DNA of 64,000 nucleotides from Acorus gramineus (Eukaryota > Streptophyta > Magnoliopsida > Acorales > Acoraceae): positions 3,971,279 through 4,035,278 of the forward strand of contig CM060857.1 in assembly GCA_030737835.1 (NCBI GenBank), in the 5' to 3' direction. Of this stretch, positions 33,605 to 42,699 are shown in pieces (positions within the stretch are counted from its first letter, which is position 1; each line of letters opens with the position of its first letter). The position numbers and the translations under genes were made by a program. The notes beneath the pieces are model-generated. The model worked only from the letters and a program-made list of their open reading frames with translations. It was not told the origin of the DNA and ran no database searches.

Positions 33605-36105
33605 GTTCTGTTAATCTTAGTTTCAGAAAGAATGGATTTTTAATGTGTGTTGACTAATTTGGGGTCATTTTTTTTTTAATAAGTAGGAGATATTTGATAT
33701 TAGTAATTGAGTTTAGACCACTCATTCAATAGAATCAACTAAATGAGAGCTAAAGATAGCCATAAAATTCACATTTCAAGATAGTTTAAAAAATATATGA
33801 GAGAGGGCAACTAATATACTTTGTTGTTCTGAGTTTATACTTCTTGGATTGTTTTACATTTCATTCTGTTAAGTGTTACTATGTGAATGATTTCTGTAAA
33901 CCAACAATTATATTATGCAAATGGTTATCAAGTTTTTGTAATTTTGTATTTTATATTTGTACATGGTTATTACATTTCAGTAAATTTGTGTAAATCTCTA
34001 TCATTTACATATATGTAAATTGTTGGTTTAATTATGTAATTGGGTATTGTTTGTAATTGGCGTTACATTATGTAATTGTATTATAGTTGTTATATGAATG
34101 ATATATGATATTACATTAAGAGTTGTTATATTGTAGTTGTTACACTGGGCATTACACTCTATAATTGTTGGTTTACGTAGTTTGGACATTAGTTTAATTC
34201 CATAAAGTGATATATCTCTATATTATAGTTTGGGCATTACATGATATTCTTAGTGTAATTGTGTTGTAGTTGCGGTATTATATTTTGTGAATAACAGTTT
34301 CCATTGTAATTGGACATTATATCAGTAGTTATTCTGTTGTAGTTGTTACATTTGATATGTAATATTAGTAGGTCTTGTAATTGATAGTTTCTGTTCTTGG
34401 TAGTCTTTGTAATTGAATTGCTTCATTTATGTAAATAGTAATTTCTATTATGTAAATTGTAGTTTATGTTATGTAAATGGAAGTTTATGTAATTTTTTAT
34501 TATAGTTCTATAAGATGTAATTATAATTCTGTGATTGCAATTTTATACTAAATTTGATGTGTGTGTATCTTATGCAAAGGAGATCAACCACATGTGTTAC
34601 ATAAAATAAGGAATGGCGGGGGGATTGTTTAAAAACAAATATGGTAAACTAACCATTAAGACAGTTGTGCATCTGCCAACGTATCCTAGGGGAACCCCTG
34701 TTTCCCCTATTATCTTTTCGTTAGATCCTCTGAGCAAGATATATGTAAATCACATTAGTACAAAAATGTAATACCCTATCACATAAATATAACAACTTAA
34801 AAATTTTTAATATGAAATTACATAAAATATTATTTACAAAACATAAACTATCATATACAGAAAATAAACTACTATTTACATAACAGAAATTACCATTTAC
34901 TGAACAGACACAATCCAATTACAAATACCACTAATAACAGAAACTAGAAACTGTTAATAACAAAAAATAACCAATATTACATATCTAATGTATTAAATAC
35001 AACATAACTACAACATGATAAACATATCCAATGTAACAACTATAACATAACTATAATATAACTAACTAGGATTATTTAACGATGATTAATTTAAACTCCA
35101 ACAGTACTAAAATAATAGTGTATCAAGTGGTTCTAATTAACTAACAACTTGAGCTATAAAGCATATTTTGAATAAGTTCAGAAACTACAATGTAATGCCC
35201 AATTACAGAATTAAACTAACCAATTACATAAATTTATTAAACATGTACATATATAAAATTTTCAATTACAGGAACCCATCAATTTGATAATCAATCATTA
35301 AAAACAACAACAACAATAATAATAATAATAATAATAGCAATAATAATACAAGAAAAAAAAACCACAAAAGAACACCAAACCAAGATGACAAAATGAAGAT
35401 ACTATGACATGGAAAAAGAAAGAATTAAGAATACACATGAGAGAAAACTCTGTCACGGCCATGTTTTTCTTACATTGTTTACATGTCTTCTTCTTCATCA
35501 TGCCTTGTCACAATACACTTTCATCTTCTCATTCATTCTGATCCGTCACCTCTGCAAAAAAAAAAACACATACACACTCAATTCATCTATGAGCCATTTC
35601 ATTAAAACACAAACAGTGAAAACAAATCAACCCCCCTCCCCCAAAAAAAAAATTAACTTTTCAGACAAATTATGTACTTCCGCGCACCACTTCGTTTCGA
35701 GCCGGACCTCGGCCGCACCAACTTCATCTGTTGCTCAGCAGGAGCCGGCGACGCCTACAACATGGACGGTTCAAATCGGGTGGTAGAGGTCGGAGAGGTT
35801 GAGGGAGGTCTTGCCGGCGGAGATCTCGAACCAAAGATTGGAGATGGACTTGATCTCCGCCTTGACACCCCATAAGGAGGAGTCAATCGGGAGACGAGGC
35901 TGCAGTGTGAGAGGGAGATTGGTGTGGAGAGGGGAGGATTTCAGGGGAAAAGGGTGGGGTAATTTCTGTAGGGAAATGTGATGTGGCAGGGGTGAGGGGT
36001 AAAAAAAAAAGGACAAGTTTGTAGGGGTAAATTTTTTTTTCTCTAAAGTCCAAGGGCACAGAAAAAATGAGGGGATCGATCTAGGGGTATTTGGACAATT
36101 CCCCC
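33075..36105. mobile_element. Mutator-like TIR element of about 3.0 kb, non-autonomous, large inverted arms
   Basis: Left end GGGGGAATTGCCCATATACC; reverse complement of the right end GGGGGAATTGTCCAAATACC. The inverted similarity extends inward through TACCCCT and CTTGTCC blocks. Flanks are TAATTTTTT (left) and AAATTTTTT (right), an 8-of-9 match for a Mutator-type 9-bp target duplication. A central part (about 33800-34560 against 34740-35280) is also an imperfect inverted repeat rich in ATGTAAAT. GC-rich blocks lie at 33290-33540 and 35690-35960. No transposase recognised. It sits inside an older repeat (see 56725-57035). Confidence 0.7.
35680..35990. other. GC-rich block inside the 3-kb element, possible captured gene fragment
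   Basis: Much more GC-rich than the rest of the element. The minus strand can be read as GVKAEIKSISNLWFEISAGK followed by TSLNLSDLYHP and a stop; the plus strand also has short open frames. I do not recognise the source gene, and the region lacks a start-to-stop gene structure. Capture is inferred from composition and position only. Confidence 0.35.
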
Positions 36106-36392
36106 AAATTTTTTTGGCTGTTAAAGTAAATAATACATTTTTTTAACAATTATTTGTTTTTGAATTTTGATCTCATACTTCTACATTAGTGGATTTTATT
36201 GGTTGAGTTGATAAAAATCCAGACCTGCCTGTCAAAAAGTCGATACAATGTTTGTCACAACTGAATGAACCATATTTATACATTAACTACATAGAATTCA
36301 TGTATGTAAAAAATGCAAGATTCACATTTCAATAATACACCTAGGTCGGATATATGAATTGATAATAAAAGAGTCCATTATGTACCTAAGTT

Positions 36393-37143
36393 CAGGGCCT
36401 GCCCTAAGATAAGAAAATCTAGGTGGGGCCTTAGACCAACTCATAAAATGAGGCCCTATAGATATATATTGAAAATTTTGAGTGAATGTTTTAACCATAT
36501 TAGTAATAAAAAGAATGATAATAATAATTAAAAAATAAAATATAAAAAAAAACCTCATCGATTTCTTCTTTTAAAAAGAAAACCACAAAAATAAGATCAT
36601 TTCTTTTATAGAAAATAAATAATCCCTATAAAATAGGAATATGCTAAAAATATATTAAGATACAGATGAGATTTTTTAATAACCACAAAAAAAATACTTT
36701 GCATAATGATGTAAACAAAGATTACATTTTCAAAGAAAACTTATAAATTTAAATTTTAAAATAAATAGGAACACATATTCAAGTTATTTAAAAAAAAAAA
36801 CTTTAGAGTGTTGTTACACACAATTTTTATTCCAGTCTCATATATGCGTCGATAGAAAATTATCAGAGCATATACTCACCTTAGCAATGTATATGCTTCG
36901 ATAAAAAAAATTTCACATTTTTTGTAAAAACACATACCTCATTAGATGAGGTATACTATTTTTAAAAAATTCAAAACACTTGTAGATTGAATTTAGGGCT
37001 GAAAAATGGATTAGATGTAAAATTATCTTTAATTTTAATGTCAAAAGCTTAACATAAAAATAAAATTCCTGGATTTGGGGGCCCTCTTTGAAGAAGGGGC
37101 CCTAGGCAGTCGCCTACCCGGCCTATAGTCAGGGCCAGTCATG
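36393..37143. mobile_element. hAT-like element with an 8-bp target duplication
   Basis: The direct repeat CCTAAGTT lies at 36385-36392 and 37144-37151, as hAT elements generate. The left end starts CAGGGCCTGCCC; the reverse complement of the right end starts CATGACTGGCCC, a weak inverted repeat. The element is 751 bp without coding capacity. A copy of the 55711-type MITE (36803-37032) is nested inside. A diverged piece of its right end recurs at about 47390-47460 (GACCCTCTTTGAGGAGGGGC). Confidence 0.7.
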
Positions 37144-37149
37144 CCTAAG

Positions 37150-38478
37150 TTTTGTCATTGCCATTGCATATGGAACAATGAACCATGCATGAAATATTGG
37201 TAAGTCCATTATTTTTCAATTAATTTGGGACCTTGAATTTGGAGATGACTCTTAAATAACCTAGAGACCTACATAAATGGACTCTTGTGTGCTATTCTTT
37301 TAATCAAAGTTACAAAGTGTGTATCCACTCAATGAGAGAGTCTCTTGTGAGAGGTTGTGAGAGATATCTCGACGTCCTATTAATTCAGTAGCCCGAGTGT
37401 TTTTGTGGTGATAGAGTCATATTCCACCTAAGCGTGTACTCTGCGTGGACTTGTTGGATCTTGGGGGTGGTTCGGTTCGTGACTTTTACATCAGGAGGAG
37501 CCAAATAACGCCTTAAACGTCGCAGCAGGCTTTGTCCATGGCTCCATCCATCCATTCATCTCTCACCCCTTCTCTCTATTGTTTTAGTATTTTATTTTGC
37601 TGAATTTATTATTATATTTTCACCCCCATTATTATTTAATCCTGTAACACCAAACACGTTTCTTTTTAAACATTTTGATATGATATATATATTATATATC
37701 TATCCCCACCACCTTTCTCCATCCCCACATCCCACCAATTTTCTGAGAGTGGAGAAGAAAGAAAGAGAAGAGGGTGGAGGGCAAGGGGCAAAGGGGAGTA
37801 GGGAGGGTGGGGGAGAGAAAAAGAGCACGAAAAGTAGAGGCATGAGAGGACGACAATGGGCAGAGAAGACTCTAAAAGGTGTGGAGAAAGAGAAATAGAG
37901 GTCGAGAAAGGGGGCCAGCCTTCACCCTCCTCTCGCTCACACACACTCTCTCTCTTTCCCTCATCTATTATTTCCACTCCCTAAAAAAAGTGGATGGTGG
38001 GATGAAATAATAGACGATGGGAGTATCCGATTTTTTATATTTATTTGGAGCTTCTCAAATCTTAAATCCATACCTATATCAGATTTAAATTTGAGTAAAA
38101 TTTTTACAATATCTTTTCCAACACTTTACCCATACCAATATCAAATGAAGAAAGACCAAAAAATTTATCTAAATCAAGGGAGACCCACACTTTACCTAAA
38201 CTTTTTCAGCAAATTTTTAGCTCAAATAAGTGAATAATTTGGGGAATATAGGTTTTAAAAAGATTTGAGTAACGGGTTAGAAAATTTTAGTCATTGTTAA
38301 TAAAAGTTAGATATAAATTTGAATAAGAGTTGGAGATGGTTTACATTATTACATATATTGTTGTTAAAAATTAAAAATATTTAAAAAACAAAACTCCAAT
38401 TAAAACGGGAATGTTTTTGTCATTTCAAACTTGAAAAGGGCAATTTGGTGATCTCGTTGTCAAAGCAATGTAAAAGTT
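37150..38478. other. Intergenic DNA with a MITE and a purine-rich tract
   Basis: 37690-37980 is strongly purine-rich (AGGGTGGAGGGCAAGGGG). 38040-38345 is a copy of the MITE family at 56725-57035 (AGATTTAAATTTGAGTAAAA, GGAGATGGTTTACA). No gene seen. Confidence 0.5.
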
Positions 38479-39550
38479 GAGTGATATTACATCTTAATTT
38501 TTTTAGCCTGAATTCCAATCCATATGCATCAATAGAAATTCAACAAAACATGTACTCACATTAATGAGGTATATGTATCAATAGAAATTTTTAAAGGGAA
38601 ATTAATTAGAGGTCTTTGAGAACATCTCTGTAATAACAATAGGTCCGTAGATATTTTCTTATTTTCTTTAGGTCCCTCAGTTAGTGGTGGTATCATGTTT
38701 AGATCTTTTCATCCAACTTCTATCCAACCTAATTTTTTTCCTTCCTCTTTTACCCCAACTCAATATGTTTTTTCCTTTCTCCTCAACATTTCTCTTTCTC
38801 CCCTAAACAAATTAAAAGATGAGACCACCTCCACCAGCACCTCCCCAGCCAATCTCGCCTCCACTAACGCCCCCGATTGCGCCCCCTGATCTTCTCCCAT
38901 CGGAGCCCGATTGTCTTTTGTGACCCCATCGCCGCCCCCACCCCCTCCTGCGACCCATCCATGACCCTGACCCCTCTCGTGACCGCGTCCTAGATACTGA
39001 TCTCCTCCGAGCCCCGATCTTACCCACCAATATAAGTGTACAAGTTGCGGATAACAGTGTACACAGTGAAACACATAGAACCTGTAATAGGTATAAGAAT
39101 GTACACAATGCGGGTACACAGTGAAATACACGGAACCTGTAATATATATAAGAGTGTACACATTGCACAAAACAGCGCACACAGTGTAACATAACCTGTA
39201 ATAGGTATAAGAATGTACACACTGCGCATAACAGTGTACACAGTGTAACAATGTATAAAAGTGTACACACTGGGGGTATAACGGGAAGAATGTACACAAA
39301 ATAAAACGGTTGTTAGTGTTAGGGACCTAGAAAAAATAGCTCAGCCACTTTAGAGACCTAAAAAAAATAAGAAAAAATTTCAGAAACTTATTGTTATTAC
39401 ATAGTTATTCTCAAGAACCTTTAATTAATTTTTCTAATTTTTAACATTCTTTTATAAATACATTTAATTAATGAAAACATATGTTTTATTTTTTTTTATA
39501 AAATCGTATAAGCATTGGAGCTGAAAATAGGGTTTTAATTAATATTATCC
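38478..39550. mobile_element. Copy of the 55711-type MITE, split by a later insertion
   Basis: 38478-38594 carries the family's 5' part (GAGTGATATTACATCTTA, ATGAGGTATATGTATCAATA), and 39436-39550 its 3' part (AAGCATTGGAGCTGAAAATA). The two are separated exactly by the Mutator-like element 38595-39435 and its target duplication. Confidence 0.7.
38595..39435. mobile_element. Mutator-like TIR element with a perfect 9-bp target duplication, 841 bp
   Basis: AATTTTTAA is directly repeated at 38586-38594 and 39436-39444. Ends are AGGGAAATTAATTAGAGGTC and, reverse-complemented from the right, AGAAAAATTAATTAAAGGTT; inverted similarity runs about 95 bp (GTAATAACAATA, TTTTCTTATTTT). A GC-rich core lies at 38820-39010. 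From about 39020 to 39290 a unit of about 58 bp (GTGTACACAGTG, ACCTGTAATAGGTATAAGA) is repeated four times. No transposase, so non-autonomous. It inserted into an older MITE. Confidence 0.88.
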
Positions 39551-39639
39551 AAATATCTATAAATGCAGCGCCGAACCGAATGACTCCAAATGGCGTCTGG
39601 TGATTGAGCGAGATCCCCATCTCGAGATGCTTTTAAAAT

Positions 39640-40582
39640 GGGGAAAAATCCATATAACCCCCTGTAAACGATCTGAAATTCATATAACCCTCTAATTTTT
39701 TCTAAAGCCCATGTAACCTCTGAAAACAGATATGTAAATTCAAATAAACCCCTAAGTTAAATTTTCATTGACAGATTAGAAATATTTTGCATATATTCTG
39801 TTTAGTTAACTCTGATAAAGAACATGATATATCAAAAACTATATGCAGTGTGTTAAATATGTAAAAAAAATTCTTTATAAATAACAATTTTACACCTCTA
39901 TATAGGTAAATGAGCCGAGCGAGCTGAGTTTTGACATGTTCAAACTCAACTCGTTTATACTTAGGCTCGGTTCAGGATCGGATTTAATTTTGTGTTCAAG
40001 CTCGACTCTTGGAAAGCTCGGTTTGATTTGTTTGTAAAACGAGTTCGAGTGCAGGCTAGAACCAAAGCTCGAGTTCGGGATTGTTTAGCTAAAAAAAAGC
40101 TCGTTTAACAATTAAAACATATAGAAAACAGATAACATGCAAAAAAATAGACAATCATATTAAAAAATCATCACTAAACAATCATATTTGAAACGAGCTC
40201 ATATTTGCTCGGGTTCGGCTCGTATAGAACCGAGCTTTAAAATTTTTTCAAGTTTGACTCATTTATTTAATCGAACGAACCCGAACGAATTTCAACCGAG
40301 TTGAGCCAGAGCGGCTCGACTCGTTTATCACCCCTACATATAGAGTTTTATAATTTATTCAGAGGGATACAATCATCATATACATATGATCTTTAACATA
40401 TTTAAAAAATTGTGGGGGGTTTTGGAATGCTCTTTTCACTCAGATTTAACGAAAAAGAATATCCGCATAATATTTATCATCCGTTAATAGAAATTTAACT
40501 CATGGAGTTATTTAGATTTACATATATGTTTTTAGGGGGGGGGGGGGGGGGGGGGGTTGTTTTGTTATTTGAATTTTTTCCA
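39640..40582. mobile_element. TIR element immediately upstream of the MAKR-like gene
   Basis: Left end GGGGAAAAATCCATATAAC against reverse-complemented right end TGGAAAAAATTCAAATAAC, 15 of 19. The interior holds many GAGCTCG/CGAGTTCGAG motifs (39905-40340). A run of 22 G occupies 40535-40556. The right end is only about 135 bp from the MAKR-like start codon. Target duplication unclear (TTTTAAAAT against TTAAAAAAA). Confidence 0.6.
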
Positions 40583-40707
40583 TTAAAAAAATAAACGAAA
40601 AATCGAGCCAAATAACGCTCTCCCGGCTTTCAAAAACCCAAAAAAAAAAAAATTCGGAGAACTTGCTCCCCCTTTTGATCGGTTCGGAGGTTTTGATTCT
40701 CCGGTTG

Positions 40708-40737
40708 ATGGTCGTTAATGGCGTCGGCTTGCGTTAA
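40708..40737 (+). CDS. Overlapping upstream reading frame (nine codons)
   Basis: ATG at 40708 opens nine codons ending at TAA 40735-40737, in a different frame, overlapping the main ATG at 40718. If the leader includes it, scanning ribosomes would meet it first and main-frame initiation could be reduced. The transcript start is unknown, so a role is inference. Confidence 0.4.
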   Translation: MVVNGVGLR

Positions 40738-41854
40738 CAATGTCGGAATTCCGGCAGAAGCCTTCCCCGACCGTCCCCCCTTCACCTCCTTCGGTTGGCT
40801 CAGCCCCCGCATCTCCTTCAGCCGCGACTTCACGGACGAACCCGCTCCCTCCGCCGTCGACAGGGCCTTCCCTGTCGTCTCAGACGATGCGGCGGAGTGT
40901 CGTCCGTCGGAGTCGCTGCATCTCGAGATCTCCGCCGGGAAGGACTTCGTCGACTTCGAGTTCCGCCTGGAGGACCCCGTGAAGATGCTCCCCGCCGACG
41001 AACTCTTCTCTGACGGGAAGCTTGTCCCGCTCCATCTCGCCCCGTCATCGGCGGCCGGGCGTCCTCCGCGGGATCCTCCTTCGCCTCCGCCGGCGGCTGG
41101 GCGTCCTCCGCCGTCATCGGACGGCTACATTTTCTCTCCCAAGGCGCCGAGGTGCTCCAGCCGGTGGAGGGAGCTGCTCGGGTTCAAGAGCGTCCAAAAC
41201 CCTAAATCCGACCTTCAAAAACCCTCCTCCGCCGCCTCCAAAAACCCTAACCCTAGATCTCTCAAGCACTTCCTCAACCGGAACCAGAAGTCGACGCCCT
41301 CCGACACCTCCCTCAGCCTCCCATTGCTCCGAGAGAGCTCTGGTTCCGAGGCGGTCTCCGCGTCCTCCCGCCTCTCCCTCTCCTCCTCCTCCTCCTCCGG
41401 CCCCGACCACGAGGACCTCCCCCGCCTCTCCCTCGACTCCGACAAGCCGTCCGTCCAGCCGATCCCCATCTCTCTCGGCCGGAATCCGCCTAGGGTTAGG
41501 GTTTCCAAGCAGTCCAGGGTTAGCCAGCGGTCGTCCGTCGAGCCGATCCCGTCGAGGGACAGCCCGCGCATGAACTCGTCAGGGAAGATCGTGTTCCAGA
41601 GCCTCGAGAGGAGCTCGAGCAGCCCTGGAAGCTTCAATGGGTCGAGACCGATCAAGTACCGTCCAATGGAGAGGTCGTACTCGGCGAACGTGCGGATCAC
41701 GCCGGTCCTCAACGTCCCGGTCTGTTCTCTCCTTGGGTCGTCCAAGTCCGGCTCGGTCTTCGGACTCGGCCAGCTCTTTTCGCCGCAGAAGCGCGAGCAT
41801 CCGCACAACCGATCCGTAGGTGGTGCAAGGAACAGCAGAAACGATCGACCCTGA
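40718..41854 (+). CDS. MAKR-like serine-rich protein (membrane-associated kinase regulator family)
   Basis: Intronless coding region of 378 codons, strongly GC-rich. Features resembling plant MAKR/BKI1-type proteins and their uncharacterised relatives: SPRISFSRDF at residues 29-38; DFVDFEFRL at 76-84, followed by LPADELFSDGKLVPLHL at 91-107; a basic segment SSRWRELLGF at 147-156; a long Ser/Pro-rich middle; and a C-terminal block with ERSSSSPGSFNG, MERSYSANVRITPVLNVPVC and SGSVFGLGQLF. No membrane span or catalytic domain is visible. MAKR proteins attach to the plasma membrane through basic and Ser-rich segments and modulate receptor kinases; that role here is inferred from the family. Start: first ATG (40718) in good context. 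A GGTAAGAC sequence at about 41890 could be a 3' UTR intron donor. Confidence 0.72.
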   Translation: MASACVNNVGIPAEAFPDRPPFTSFGWLSPRISFSRDFTDEPAPSAVDRAFPVVSDDAAECRPSESLHLEISAGKDFVDFEFRLEDPVKMLPADELFSDGKLVPLHLAPSSAAGRPPRDPPSPPPAAGRPPPSSDGYIFSPKAPRCSSRWRELLGFKSVQNPKSDLQKPSSAASKNPNPRSLKHFLNRNQKSTPSDTSLSLPLLRESSGSEAVSASSRLSLSSSSSSGPDHEDLPRLSLDSDKPSVQPIPISLGRNPPRVRVSKQSRVSQRSSVEPIPSRDSPRMNSSGKIVFQSLERSSSSPGSFNGSRPIKYRPMERSYSANVRITPVLNVPVCSLLGSSKSGSVFGLGQLFSPQKREHPHNRSVGGARNSRNDRP

Positions 41855-42000
41855 TCCGGAGCTTGGCGAGGCAATTTTTATCAAAATCACGGTAAGACAG
41901 AGAAGATTTTGAATTTGATATTACTAGACTGTTATCTGAATTTCACATTTTGAGTTAATCATGATTTGCTTACAATGTATATAATCTGTTTCGCCTTTTT

Positions 42001-42696
42001 CAGTTATAATTGGTTCTTCTTCTGTTGTGCTGTGAGCCCTGTTTTTGTAATAGTTCAAAGAAAAAAATGTTGGTGTTGATCAGTTTTTCTTTAATTCTCA
42101 AGAGATTTTGAGATTGGGGGATGATGAATTGACAAAGAATTAACCAATGCATTCAAATTGTATTTCTTTTTTATTCTGATGAAATCATTCATGGCTTCTT
42201 TGGCTCTATATGTTCATAACCTTGCTTGTTACCTTTTTTCAGTTATAATTGGTTCTTCTGTTGTTGTGCTGAGTGTGGGCTCTGTTTTTTTATTAGTTCA
42301 AAGAAAAAATGTTGTTGTTGATCAGTTTTTCTTTACTTCTCAGAGGTTTTGAGATTGGGGGATGATGAATTGACAAAGAATTAACCAATGCATTCAAATA
42401 GTATTTCTTTTTATTCTGATGAAATCATTCATGGCTTCTTTGGCTCTATATGTTCATAGCTTTGCTTGTTTCAGTTATAATTGGTTCTTCTGTGTGCTGA
42501 GTGTGGGTTCTTTTTTTTTATTATTATTAATTCAAAGAAAAAATGTTGGTGTTGATCTGTTTTTCTTTAATTCTCAGAGATTTTGAGATTGGGGGATTGA
42601 TGGATTGACAAAGAATTAACCAATGCATTCAAATAGTATTTTCTTTTTTAGTCTGATGAAATCATTCATGGCTTCTTGGGCTCTGTGTTCATAGCT
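42001..42696. repeat. Three tandem copies of a unit of about 232 bp, downstream of the MAKR-like gene
   Basis: Units start at 42001, 42240 and 42472, each with CAGTTATAATTGGTTCTTC. They share GGGGGATGATGAATTGACAA (one insertion in copy 3), AACCAATGCATTCAAAT and GATGAAATCATTCATGGCTT. Identity is very high, so expansion is recent. They may lie in the 3' UTR or a 3' UTR intron. Confidence 0.92.
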
Positions 42697-42699
42697 TTG

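Noticed and set aside
39020-39290. Spaced repeats that could suggest a CRISPR array
   Set aside because: Units are contiguous imperfect tandem repeats without unique spacers, and the genome is eukaryotic.
38760-39299. Cys/Tyr-rich minus-strand frames of 160-180 codons
   Set aside because: They arise from the four-fold 58-bp repeat inside a non-autonomous transposon; the repetitive text explains the frame.
41022-41890. Several long open frames overlapping the MAKR-like gene on both strands
   Set aside because: High GC leaves few stops; these are Pro/Arg/Ser-rich reflections of the MAKR-like coding sequence.
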